The notes under the pieces are model-generated. The model saw only the letters and a list, made by a program, of their open reading frames with translations, had not been told where the DNA came from and searched no databases. A program made the position numbers and the translations under genes. DNA of 54,221 nucleotides from an uncultured Clostridia bacterium (GTDB taxonomy: Bacteria > Bacillota > Clostridia > Christensenellales > Borkfalkiaceae): contig CALVWW010000009.1 in the NCBI GenBank assembly GCA_944368155.1, forward strand, positions 1 to 54,221, written 5' to 3'. Positions 7,911 to 15,085 of the stretch are shown in pieces. Positions within the stretch are counted from its first letter, which is position 1, and every line of letters starts with the position of its first letter.

Positions 7911-7939
7911 TTGACTAAAGCCGACAAATATAATACAAT
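7911..7939 (+). promoter_or_regulatory. Promoter of proBA
   Basis: TTGACT (7911-7916) and TACAAT (7934-7939) with a 17-bp spacer. The expected start, about 7946, lies at the ribosome binding site AGAGG (7946-7950), so the leader would be only about a dozen bases. Confidence 0.65.
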
Positions 7940-7958
7940 AATATAAGAGGTATTAAAT

Positions 7959-8729
7959 ATGCGTCTTGTGATAAAGGTGGGTACGTCTACGCTCGCCCAC
8001 AGTTCCGGAAAGCTGAATATCCGCCGCGTTGAGTTGCTGTGTAAAGCGATAAGCGATTTAAAAAACGCCGGCCATGAAATAGTGCTCGTGTCTTCAGGCG
8101 CGATAGGTATGGGTGTGGGTAAACTCAATCTTGTATCCCGTCCGGAAGATATGCCCACAAAACAGGCGGCCGCCGCCGTAGGGCAGTGCGAGCTTATGTA
8201 TACGTACGATAAGCTTTTTTCAGAATACAGTCATACAGTCGCACAGATTCTGATTACCGGCGACGACATTGAAAGCGACGTTCGCCGCGTGCACTTTATA
8301 AATACCATGGAGCGCCTGCTTGAGCTCGGCGCCCTGCCCGTAATAAACGAGAACGACACGGTTGCCACGGCCGAAATAGCCGTCGGCGATAACGACACGC
8401 TTGCGGCTATTGTGGCAGTTAATATAAAGGCCGACCTTCTGGTGCTCTTAACGGATATAGACGGGCTCTATTCGGCCGACCCCAAAAAGGACAGCGCAGC
8501 GCGTCTCATTCCCATAGTCGGCGAGATTGACGATAGAATCCGCGCTCTTGCAGGGGGTGCGGGCAGTTCGCTCGGCACAGGCGGAATGGCGACGAAAATT
8601 CGTGCTGCTGAAATTTGTATGACCGGTGGCGTGGATATGATTATTGCAAATGGCTCGGCTCCTCTTATATTATACGATATTTTAAAGGGAGAGGGCAGAT
8701 ACACTTATTTTAAGGGCAAAAAATTATGA
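7959..8729 (+). CDS. proB: Glutamate 5-kinase
   Basis: A 256-residue amino-acid kinase that phosphorylates glutamate, the first step of proline synthesis. VIKVGTSTL and [11 protein letters not shown] near the N-terminus and the NENDTV and [14 protein letters not shown] motifs further on are typical of ProB. It lacks the C-terminal PUA domain of the E. coli enzyme, as many Firmicutes ProBs do. It overlaps proA by four bases (ATGA, 8726-8729), so the two are translationally coupled, which suits the unstable glutamyl phosphate intermediate. Confidence 0.97.
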   Translation: MRLVIKVGTSTLAHSSGKLNIRRVELLCKAISDLKNAGHEIVLVSSGAIGMGVGKLNLVSRPEDMPTKQAAAAVGQCELMYTYDKLFSEYSHTVAQILITGDDIESDVRRVHFINTMERLLELGALPVINENDTVATAEIAVGDNDTLAAIVAVNIKADLLVLLTDIDGLYSADPKKDSAARLIPIVGEIDDRIRALAGGAGSSLGTGGMATKIRAAEICMTGGVDMIIANGSAPLILYDILKGEGRYTYFKGKKL

Positions 8730-9985
8730 CTACAAAACAGATACTTGAAAACGCGGTAAAGGAAAAGCCTAATATTGCAGTACTTCTGCCGCAGGCAAAA
8801 AATGCCGCGCTTTCCTTTATTGCCGACAGTTTAGAGAGTAGTATGTGTGACATATTGGCCGCAAACGAGAGCGATTTGGCTGCCGCCAAAGGTACTATGT
8901 CAGACGTAATGCTCGACAGGCTCCGTCTCGACGAGGGAAGAATAAGGACGATGGCACAGGGTGTGCGCGCGGTGGCGGCCCTTCCCGACCCGGTGGGTGA
9001 AATTATGGATAAATTCACGCGTCCCGACGGGCTGGAGATTGTAAAGACGCGTGTGCCATTGGGCGTTGTGGCTATAATTTACGAGAGTCGCCCCAATGTC
9101 ACTTCCGACGCGGCTGCGCTCTGTTTAAAGAGCGGCAACGTGTGCGTGTTGCGCGCCGGAAAGGAGGCTCACGCCTCGTCGGCGGCGATAGTAGCCGCCA
9201 TGCGCAGGGGATTAATGAGAGCAGGTCTGTCCGAAAATTTCATTAACCTCGTTGAGGACACCTCGCGCGAGAGCGCAAACGAACTTATGACTGCTGTGGG
9301 TTATGTCGATTTACTCATCCCGCGCGGCGGTGCGGGCCTTATTAATGCCTGCGTTCAGAATGCAAAAGTGCCCGTGATTCAGACGGGTACGGGCATCTGT
9401 CACGTCTTTGTGGATAGTTCCGCCGATTTTGACATCGCTCTCAGAATAATTGAAAATGCAAAGTGCAGCCGTCCCTCGGTGTGCAATGCAATGGAGGTCT
9501 GCCTCGTGCACGCCGATATCGCCGAAAAGTTTTTGCCTCTGCTCTATGACAGGCTTGTCACCGAAAGGGCGGAGCATAAAGTAACTTTAAAGCTCGACGG
9601 ACGGTCTTATAAAATTCTCGGCGGCAAACCTTATTGTGAAAGAGTGGCGGAGAATGACTTTGATACGGAATTTCTCGACTATAAAATGGCGGTTGCCGTC
9701 GTCGACGGCGTGCCGCAGGCTATTGAACATATCTCTGCCCATTCAACGGGCCACAGCGACTGCATAGTCACCTCCGATGAGTATGATGCCTCAATTTTTA
9801 CACGAGTCGTAGACAGTGCCGCCGTGTACGTCAATGCATCTACGCGCTTCACCGACGGGGGGGAGTTCGGGCTCGGCTGCGAAATGGGTATTTCCACACA
9901 GAAGTTGCACGCCCGCGGTCCCATGGGGCTGAAAGAGCTGACCACATATAAATATGTTGTGTACGGAAGCGGTCAAATCAGGTAA
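8726..9985 (+). CDS. proA: Gamma-glutamyl phosphate reductase
   Basis: A 419-residue aldehyde-dehydrogenase-fold enzyme that reduces glutamyl 5-phosphate to glutamate semialdehyde with NADPH. Motifs include [13 protein letters not shown], the [17 protein letters not shown] loop, and the catalytic cysteine in [11 protein letters not shown]. Length is standard. It is the second gene of proBA and is followed by a strong hairpin. The final enzyme ProC is not in this window. Confidence 0.97.
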   Translation: MTTKQILENAVKEKPNIAVLLPQAKNAALSFIADSLESSMCDILAANESDLAAAKGTMSDVMLDRLRLDEGRIRTMAQGVRAVAALPDPVGEIMDKFTRPDGLEIVKTRVPLGVVAIIYESRPNVTSDAAALCLKSGNVCVLRAGKEAHASSAAIVAAMRRGLMRAGLSENFINLVEDTSRESANELMTAVGYVDLLIPRGGAGLINACVQNAKVPVIQTGTGICHVFVDSSADFDIALRIIENAKCSRPSVCNAMEVCLVHADIAEKFLPLLYDRLVTERAEHKVTLKLDGRSYKILGGKPYCERVAENDFDTEFLDYKMAVAVVDGVPQAIEHISAHSTGHSDCIVTSDEYDASIFTRVVDSAAVYVNASTRFTDGGEFGLGCEMGISTQKLHARGPMGLKELTTYKYVVYGSGQIR

Positions 9986-10007
9986 TTAAATCTTATACGG
10001 TAAATTA

Positions 10008-10036
10008 CGGCAGGTAAAAATTTACCTGCCGATTTC
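10008..10036 (+). terminator. Terminator of proBA
   Basis: A perfect 11-bp stem (10008-10018 with 10021-10031, loop AA) followed by ATTTCTTT. Confidence 0.7.
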
Positions 10037-10053
10037 TTTGCGGCTATAAAAGT

Positions 10054-10082
10054 TTGACAATGTCCAAGCTGAAATATATAAT
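10054..10082 (+). promoter_or_regulatory. Consensus promoter of the flavodiiron gene
   Basis: TTGACA (10054-10059) and TATAAT (10077-10082) are separated by 17 bp, an exact sigma-A consensus. Confidence 0.88.
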
Positions 10083-10124
10083 ATCAACGTACGAAATTTT
10101 AAAGGAATTAAACTGTAGTTAATT

Positions 10125-11276
10125 ATGTTCAAAGTTGAAAACGACATCTTTTGCATAGGCATCAATGACCGTGAAATCGACCTCTTTGAAGGAATGTATA
10201 ACGTACCCGACGGCATTTCGTATAATTCGTATGTTATTCTTGACGAAAAAGTCGCCGTGCTAGATACTGTAGACGCCCGTTTCGGCGATGAGTGGCTCGC
10301 TCAGGTTAAGGAAGTGCTCGGCACCCGTCAGCCTGATTATCTGGTGATTCATCACATGGAGCCCGACCATTCGGCAAATATACAGAAGTTCTTAAAAGCA
10401 TATCCGAATGTAAGAGTGGTGGGCAACGCAAAGACCTTCGTCATGATAAAGGAATACTTCGGATTTGAAGTTAAAAATTCCTGCAAGGTCGACGAAGGAA
10501 GCATTGTAAATCTCGGCAAGCATTCGCTGCGTTTTGTTATGGCGCCGCTTGTGCACTGGCCTGAGGTCATGGTTTCATATGACGAAACTTCCGGAGTTGC
10601 GTTCTCGGCAGACGGTTTCGGCAAATTCGGCGCGCTCGACGCCGAGCAACCCTGGGATGACGAGGCGCGTCGCTACTATATAGGTATAGTAGGCAAATAC
10701 GGCGTTCAGGTACAGGCGCTTTTGAAAAAACTTGCCGCGCTCAGCGTTAAAAAGATTTGCCCGCTTCACGGTCCCGTTCTTGAAGGAGATTTATCGCACT
10801 ATATAAATCTTTATGATATCTGGTCGTCGTACAGGCCTGAAAAGGAAGCGGTGATGGTGGCATACGCCTCTGTTTACGGCCATACAAAGGCCGTTGCGGA
10901 GATGCTGGCGGACATGCTTAAAAAAGCCGGGAAAGAGGTTATTATTGCCGACCTTGCCCGGGCAGACCGTGCAAAGTGTGTGGCCGACGCCTTTATGTGC
11001 AGTAAACTTGTACTTGCGTCTATTACGTACAATGCTGAAATATTTCCCTGCATGCGCGAGTTTATCGATTGTCTTGTTGAACGCAACTTCCGTTCGAGAA
11101 CTGTAGGATTTATCGAAAACGGTACATGGGCGCCTATTTCTGCAAAGCTGATGAGGGAAAAACTCGGAGCATGCAGAGATATGAACTTTATTGCCCATAC
11201 GGTAAAGGTGCGCGCAGCTTTCTCAGAAGAAAACGTTCCCGAACTTGAGGCTCTCGTCAACGAGCTTGCAAAGTAA
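10125..11276 (+). CDS. Flavodiiron protein (FprA-type A-type flavoprotein)
   Basis: A 383-residue two-domain enzyme. The N-terminal metallo-beta-lactamase-like domain has the di-iron ligands H77, E79, D81 and H82 (HMEPDH), H144 (LVHWPE), D163 (SADGFG) and H215 (CPLHGP). The flavodoxin domain starts at about residue 243 (VMVAYASVYGHTKAV) and holds FMN. Such proteins reduce oxygen to water, or nitric oxide to nitrous oxide, protecting anaerobes; which one cannot be told from sequence. No fused rubredoxin is present, so an external donor is needed. It has an exact consensus promoter, implying high basal expression. The ribosome binding site is weak or distant (AAAGGA about 18 bases upstream). 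Confidence 0.94.
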   Translation: MFKVENDIFCIGINDREIDLFEGMYNVPDGISYNSYVILDEKVAVLDTVDARFGDEWLAQVKEVLGTRQPDYLVIHHMEPDHSANIQKFLKAYPNVRVVGNAKTFVMIKEYFGFEVKNSCKVDEGSIVNLGKHSLRFVMAPLVHWPEVMVSYDETSGVAFSADGFGKFGALDAEQPWDDEARRYYIGIVGKYGVQVQALLKKLAALSVKKICPLHGPVLEGDLSHYINLYDIWSSYRPEKEAVMVAYASVYGHTKAVAEMLADMLKKAGKEVIIADLARADRAKCVADAFMCSKLVLASITYNAEIFPCMREFIDCLVERNFRSRTVGFIENGTWAPISAKLMREKLGACRDMNFIAHTVKVRAAFSEENVPELEALVNELAK

Positions 11277-11329
11277 TTTTAATAAAAATTTTTTGGTTTT
11301 TAAATAAAACTTATGAAAAAAGGAGTATT

Positions 11330-11947
11330 ATGAAAAGAATTAAAAAAATCTGGGGTGAATTTAAAAAATTCATCACGCGCGGAAATGTTCTCGACCTTGC
11401 TGTCGGCGTTGTAGTTGGCGCCGCGTTCACGGCAATTGTAACCAGTCTCACCAACGACATAATAATGCCGCTCATAAACTGGGCTGTAGGCGACGGTGAT
11501 ATCAGCTCGCTGTGCACCGTTCTTGATGCCGTATATCTCGAGGATGGCACGCTCGATCTTGCAAACTCGCTCGTCATAAACTGGGGCACGTTTATCCAGG
11601 CTATTCTCGACTTTATCCTCATCGCGCTTGTAATCTTTGCCATAGTTAAGACCATAAACACCATTCGTGAGACGGGCAATAAACTCAATACACAGGCGAA
11701 GAGGGAGAAAGAAATAAGGAAGCGCGCAAAGAAGCTTTGCAAAGAACAGGGTATTGCCATGGACGAGGCTAAAAAGCAGGCTGAAGCCCAGCTTGTTGCC
11801 GAGGAAGCACCCGCTCCCGAAGAACCCCCCAAACCTACAGTTGAGGAACTTCTCACCGACATAAGGAATCTGTTGGCTGCAAACGGAAAATCTGAAGAAG
11901 CCGAAAAAATTGCAGAAAAAGCTGAAGACGCAACAGAAAGTAAATAA
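11330..11947 (+). CDS. mscL: Large-conductance mechanosensitive channel
   Basis: A 205-residue MscL. The start FKKFITRGNVLDLAVGVVVG is the conserved N-terminal helix and first membrane segment with its pore-lining glycines; the second membrane segment is about residues 86-105 (FIQAILDFILIALVIFAIV). The protein opens under membrane tension and releases solutes during osmotic downshock. The C-terminal helix PTVEELLTDIRNLL is conserved but lies after an inserted, strongly charged, alanine- and proline-containing linker, and another tail follows, making the protein about 60 residues longer than the usual form. The start has AAAGGAG. Confidence 0.95.
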   Translation: MKRIKKIWGEFKKFITRGNVLDLAVGVVVGAAFTAIVTSLTNDIIMPLINWAVGDGDISSLCTVLDAVYLEDGTLDLANSLVINWGTFIQAILDFILIALVIFAIVKTINTIRETGNKLNTQAKREKEIRKRAKKLCKEQGIAMDEAKKQAEAQLVAEEAPAPEEPPKPTVEELLTDIRNLLAANGKSEEAEKIAEKAEDATESK

Positions 11948-12006
11948 AAGTTAAAAGCGGGGCTTGATTACTCGGGTCCCGCTTAAAATATTATTTTATG
12001 ACTGAT

Positions 12007-12567
12007 ATGGACATAACTATTCGAACGGCAAAGCCGGCTGACGCCGAAATGCTGAATAAAATTTATACATACTACATAGAGAAAACAGCGATAACATTTG
12101 AGGATGTTGCCTTAACCGATGGCGAGTTTTTTGAACGAATGGCTGAAATAATGTCATTTTATCCCTACTTTGTTGCTGAAACGGACGGCGAGATAGTTGG
12201 GTATGCTTACGCTGCCAAATTTAAAAACCGCTCTGCGTATGATTGGTCGGTAGAAACTACAGTATATGTAAAGCATGACTTCAATAAAAAGGGGGTTGGC
12301 AGTTTATTGTATGCCGCTCTTGAAAAAGCGCTCAAAGACCATGGCTACAAAAATATGTACGCTTGTATTGCTGTGCCGAAAGTTGAAGACGAATATCTTA
12401 CTTTCGGCAGCGTTATTTTTCATGAAAAGTCTGGCTTTAAAACTGTCGGCAGATTTGTAAACTGCGGAAGTAAATTCGGCAGGTGGTACGGCATGGTATG
12501 GATGCACAAGAACATAGGCAGGCATGTAAAAAACTGTGCGCGGCCTACCCGTTTTTCGTATATTTAA
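12007..12567 (+). CDS. GNAT-family N-acetyltransferase (phosphinothricin acetyltransferase-like)
   Basis: About 186 residues from ATG 12007 (MDITIRTAKPAD); an in-frame ATG at 11998 is possible but lies too close to the promoter. The acetyl-CoA-binding V-x-x-x-x-[RK]-G-x-G-x-[GA] loop appears as VKHDFNKKGVGSLL, and the C-terminal FHEKSGFKTVGRF is typical of the Pat/Bar-like subgroup. Family members acetylate amino-acid-like compounds such as methionine sulfoximine. The substrate here is unknown. The last 15 residues (basic and aromatic) are unlike the family end. A -35/-10 pair (TTGATT 11964, TATTAT 11989, 19-bp spacer) ends just before the start, so the transcript is nearly leaderless. Confidence 0.85.
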   Translation: MDITIRTAKPADAEMLNKIYTYYIEKTAITFEDVALTDGEFFERMAEIMSFYPYFVAETDGEIVGYAYAAKFKNRSAYDWSVETTVYVKHDFNKKGVGSLLYAALEKALKDHGYKNMYACIAVPKVEDEYLTFGSVIFHEKSGFKTVGRFVNCGSKFGRWYGMVWMHKNIGRHVKNCARPTRFSYI

Positions 12568-12702
12568 TAAAATGCGTAGTACTTTGCGTGGCATAATGAC
12601 CTTATTTTTGTTGCAACTTTCCCGCAGAGGGCATTTGCTGTGTTTGCGGCCGCTGTCTAAGCAAAATTAATGAAATCATTTCGCCAAAACGGCAAAAAAC
12701 GT

Positions 12703-12731
12703 TTGATTTTTTATGAGATATATTGTATTAT
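12703..12731 (+). promoter_or_regulatory. Promoter reading into the tRNA-like repeats and tRNA-Arg
   Basis: TTGATT (12703-12708) and TATTAT (12726-12731) with a 17-bp spacer. Expected start about 12738, just before repeat unit 1. I see no better promoter between here and tRNA-Arg, so a precursor of about 375 bases is likely. Confidence 0.55.
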
Positions 12732-12754
12732 ATCTGCGTTGTAAATTTACTGTC

Positions 12755-12906
12755 TATAACAGCCGCGCCTTTCGGGCCGTTGCGGTTCGTGCGAACGCAG
12801 TGCTGCTCTGCCGAAAGTTTCCGCTTGCGGAAAGCGGCAGATACCCGCCGCGGGAATCGAAAAATTTAATGTGCTGTTAATGTAATGCTTCCTTAAGTTT
12901 TATGGA
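12755..12906 (+). repeat. 152-bp tRNA-derived tandem repeat, unit 1
   Basis: Unit 1 begins with TATAACAGCC, shared with the D-arm and anticodon region of tRNA-Arg, and ends with GCTTCC..ATGGA, the tRNA-Arg 5' arm. In between are strong hairpins, above all TCTGCCG / CGGCAGA enclosing TTTCCGC-TT-GCGGAAA at about 12807-12841. It is almost identical to unit 2; they differ by a one-base indel near 12782 and in the short tRNA 5' part. There is no reading frame. Confidence 0.85.
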
Positions 12907-13058
12907 TATAACAGCCGCGCCTTTCGGGCCGTTGTGGGTTCGTGCGAACGCAGTGCTGCTCTGCCGAAAGTTTCCGCTTGCGGAAAGCGGCAGATACCCG
13001 CCGCGGGAATCGAAAAATTTAATGTGCTGTTAATGTAATGCTTCCGTAGTTAAATGGA
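12907..13058 (+). repeat. 152-bp tRNA-derived tandem repeat, unit 2
   Basis: The second copy, exactly 152 bp after unit 1, and followed exactly 152 bp later by the matching point inside the real tRNA-Arg. Its last 19 bases are the 5' end of that tRNA. The tRNA-like part (from 12887: GCTTCC, ATGGATATAACAGCC, then GGCCGTTGTGGGTTCG) matches tRNA-Arg up to the T-loop TTCG and then diverges, so the unit lacks a T-stem partner and acceptor 3' strand and cannot be a normal tRNA. Its anticodon arm is also altered. Confidence 0.85.
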
Positions 13059-13114
13059 TATAACAGCCCCCTCCTAAGGGGCCGTTGTGGGTTCGATTCC
13101 CGCCGGGAGTACCA
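13040..13114 (+). tRNA. tRNA-Arg (anticodon CCT)
   Basis: A 75-base gene with acceptor GCTTCCG/CGGGAGT (two wobble pairs), anticodon stem GCCCC/GGGGC around CTCCTAA (anticodon CCT, reading AGG), T-arm GTGGG-TTCGATT-CCCGC, discriminator A and encoded CCA. It stands at the 3' end of two tandem repeats derived from its own sequence. A hairpin with GTGCGCC/GGCGCA arms at about 13121-13145 followed by TATTATTTT may end its transcription. Confidence 0.95.
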
Positions 13115-13185
13115 GTTTATGTGCGCCTTGCTTTCGCGGGGCGCATATTATTTTGAACATTGTCAAATGGTGTGTATGCTGTTTC

Positions 13186-14313
13186 ATGAAAAAAGTAGCT
13201 TTTACTGTTTGGAATTTTATCAAGAGTCAGGTAGTGCTGTGTGCGGCGCTGTTACTTGCCGTAATATCGGCGTTTTTTGTTGCGCCAAGCGCAGAATACT
13301 TTGAATATGTCGATTGGGACACGCTTGCTTTGCTCTTCGCGCTCATGGCGGTCATGAAGGGCTTTCAGAGCGCAGGGCTGTTTTCTTTTCTTGCAAACAA
13401 GCTTCTAATGCGTGCCAATACGTCGCGCAAGCTCATGTTTGTACTCGTGTTTCTGCCGTTCTTTCTTAGTATGCTGATAACTAATGACGTGTCGCTCATA
13501 ACTTTCGTGCCGTTCGGTATAATTGTGTTCAGGTCGGCCGGATTGGAAAAACGTATGATACCGCTCGTTGTCCTCCAGACTTTGGCTGCCAACCTCGGGA
13601 GCATGCTCACGCCGATGGGCAATCCTCAGAATCTCTATCTGTATAATTCTTCGGGAATGACGTTCGGCTCTATGATGCTTATAATGTTGCCTTACGTTGT
13701 GTTGTCGGGACTTGGCCTTGCATGTGTATTGTGCGCTTTCAGGTCGGAACCTGTGCAGTTTGCGCAAACAGATTCAACTCTCGGCGGCAAATTTGCGCTC
13801 ATATGGCCTGCGGTATTTTTTGCCGTATGCATACTGGGATTGTTCGATATCGTGCCGTCTTTGATAATAGCGGCGGTGGTGTTGGTATTCCTGCTTATTT
13901 TTGACAGAAAAACGCTGACTAAAATAGATTATTCCCTCATCGGCACATTTATTGCTCTGTTTATATTCATCGGCAACATGAAGAATATAGAGGCATTCCG
14001 CTCATTTTTGTCGTCGGTAATCGTCGGCAATGAAGAGATAGTTGCCGTGCTTTCCAGTCAGGTAATCAGCAATGTACCGGCGGCGCTTCTTCTTTCGGGC
14101 TTTTCAACGGAGTGGGAGGCACTCATCGTCGGGTGCAATATCGGCGGATTGGGAACTTTGATAGCTTCAATGGCAAGCCTTATATCATATAAGGCGCTCG
14201 CCCGCGATTATCCTGAAAAACGCGGAAAGTATCTTTTGCAATTTACGTTATATAATGTCGCCTTTCTCGCGGTGCTGATAGCGCTCAGTTACATTCTCGC
14301 AATACTTTTATGA
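13186..14313 (+). CDS. SLC13/ArsB-like ion permease
   Basis: A 375-residue membrane protein with about ten hydrophobic segments. SMLITNDVSLITFVPFG and LTPMGNPQNLYLY correspond to the two characteristic half-loops of the ion transporter superfamily that includes ArsB, CitMHS and NhaD. Members move arsenite, citrate or other anions, or sodium against protons; the substrate here is not clear. I chose ATG 13186 (MKKVAFTVWN); the frame is open upstream only because it runs through the tRNA-Arg 3' end. No ribosome binding site is visible. TTGAAC at 13153 and TATGCT at 13175-13180 suggest a start at or just inside the ATG, so translation may be leaderless. Confidence 0.85.
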   Translation: MKKVAFTVWNFIKSQVVLCAALLLAVISAFFVAPSAEYFEYVDWDTLALLFALMAVMKGFQSAGLFSFLANKLLMRANTSRKLMFVLVFLPFFLSMLITNDVSLITFVPFGIIVFRSAGLEKRMIPLVVLQTLAANLGSMLTPMGNPQNLYLYNSSGMTFGSMMLIMLPYVVLSGLGLACVLCAFRSEPVQFAQTDSTLGGKFALIWPAVFFAVCILGLFDIVPSLIIAAVVLVFLLIFDRKTLTKIDYSLIGTFIALFIFIGNMKNIEAFRSFLSSVIVGNEEIVAVLSSQVISNVPAALLLSGFSTEWEALIVGCNIGGLGTLIASMASLISYKALARDYPEKRGKYLLQFTLYNVAFLAVLIALSYILAILL

Positions 14314-14419
14314 TTTTGCCTTATTTGTCTTTGCATATAGTTATATCAAAGGGCGAATTTTTGTATTGAATTTCAGCATTGAATATGTTAGTATAATATA
14401 AAAATATGCGGGGCAGAAG

Positions 14420-14962
14420 ATGAGCGAGCTTAGAAAAATTCCAAATGTGGGCAAATCGACGGAGCGCGACCTTATCGCAATGGGTTATACTACTATTGAA
14501 TCGTTAAAGGGGAAGAAAGGCGAAGAGCTATATGCCGAGGAGTGCGCTTTAAGAGGGTGCGTTTTAGACAGGTGCCAGCTGTATCTTTTAAGAGCGGTTG
14601 AATATTATGTCAATACGTTGAATCCCGATATAAAAAAGTGTGCATGGTGGTATTGGAAGGACGAGTATGTAAAACCTTCGCCGTGCGGTGCCGTTTGCTC
14701 GGAATGCGTCCGGTTTCCTTCTGTTTGCGGCGGTTGCAGAAAGATTATGGGAAAAGTTTTCTGGCTTGAATATACAGACTGGGATAACTGCCCTATATAC
14801 GACTGTTGCGTCAATGATAAAGGTAACCGTGATTGCGGCGGCTGTATTGCGTTGCCTTGCGAAAGATTTGTAAAGGACCCTACTGTATCTGAAGAGCAGA
14901 ATGCTGAAAATCTTAGTAAGATGCTCGCAAGATTGCGGGGTGCAACATATAAAGAGCAATAA
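14420..14962 (+). CDS. Helix-hairpin-helix (Cdd1-like) protein fused to a cysteine-rich DUF3795-like domain
   Basis: A 180-residue two-part protein. Residues 1-70 (LRKIPNVGKSTERDLIAMGY) are the helix-hairpin-helix of the Cdd1 pathogenicity-locus family, a small DNA-binding-like fold. Residues about 88-150 hold ten or more cysteines in pairs (CGAVCSECVRFPSVCGGCR and CPIYDCC, DCGGCIALPCERF), as in DUF3795, which probably binds metal. The biochemical role of either part is unknown. It stands alone and is followed by a strong hairpin terminator. Confidence 0.82.
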   Translation: MSELRKIPNVGKSTERDLIAMGYTTIESLKGKKGEELYAEECALRGCVLDRCQLYLLRAVEYYVNTLNPDIKKCAWWYWKDEYVKPSPCGAVCSECVRFPSVCGGCRKIMGKVFWLEYTDWDNCPIYDCCVNDKGNRDCGGCIALPCERFVKDPTVSEEQNAENLSKMLARLRGATYKEQ

Positions 14963-15003
14963 ACTGTAAGATATACATCTATTTGACTATTTTATAAAAT
15001 ATG

Positions 15004-15041
15004 ACTGCGGCGCGGAGTTTTCACTCCGCGCCGCAGTTTTT
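15004..15041. terminator. Convergent terminator
   Basis: A perfect 15-bp stem (15004-15018 with 15023-15037, four-base loop) followed by TTTTTAT on the + strand. On the minus strand it follows potD, with a weaker AT run, so it probably serves both. Confidence 0.85.
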
Positions 15042-15085
15042 ATGACTTTTATATTGCTTGAACGATTAAATAAAGTATTAAAGCT

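Noticed and set aside
12304-12594. Small minus-strand frame overlapping the acetyltransferase gene
   Set aside because: It is within a clear gene and has no independent support.
12887-12960. Repeat unit 2 as a functional second tRNA-Arg
   Set aside because: The T-stem and the 3' acceptor strand are missing and the anticodon arm no longer pairs as in the real gene.
12755-13058. CRISPR array
   Set aside because: Only two units, long repeats without variable spacers, and no cas genes nearby; no CRISPR is seen anywhere in the window.
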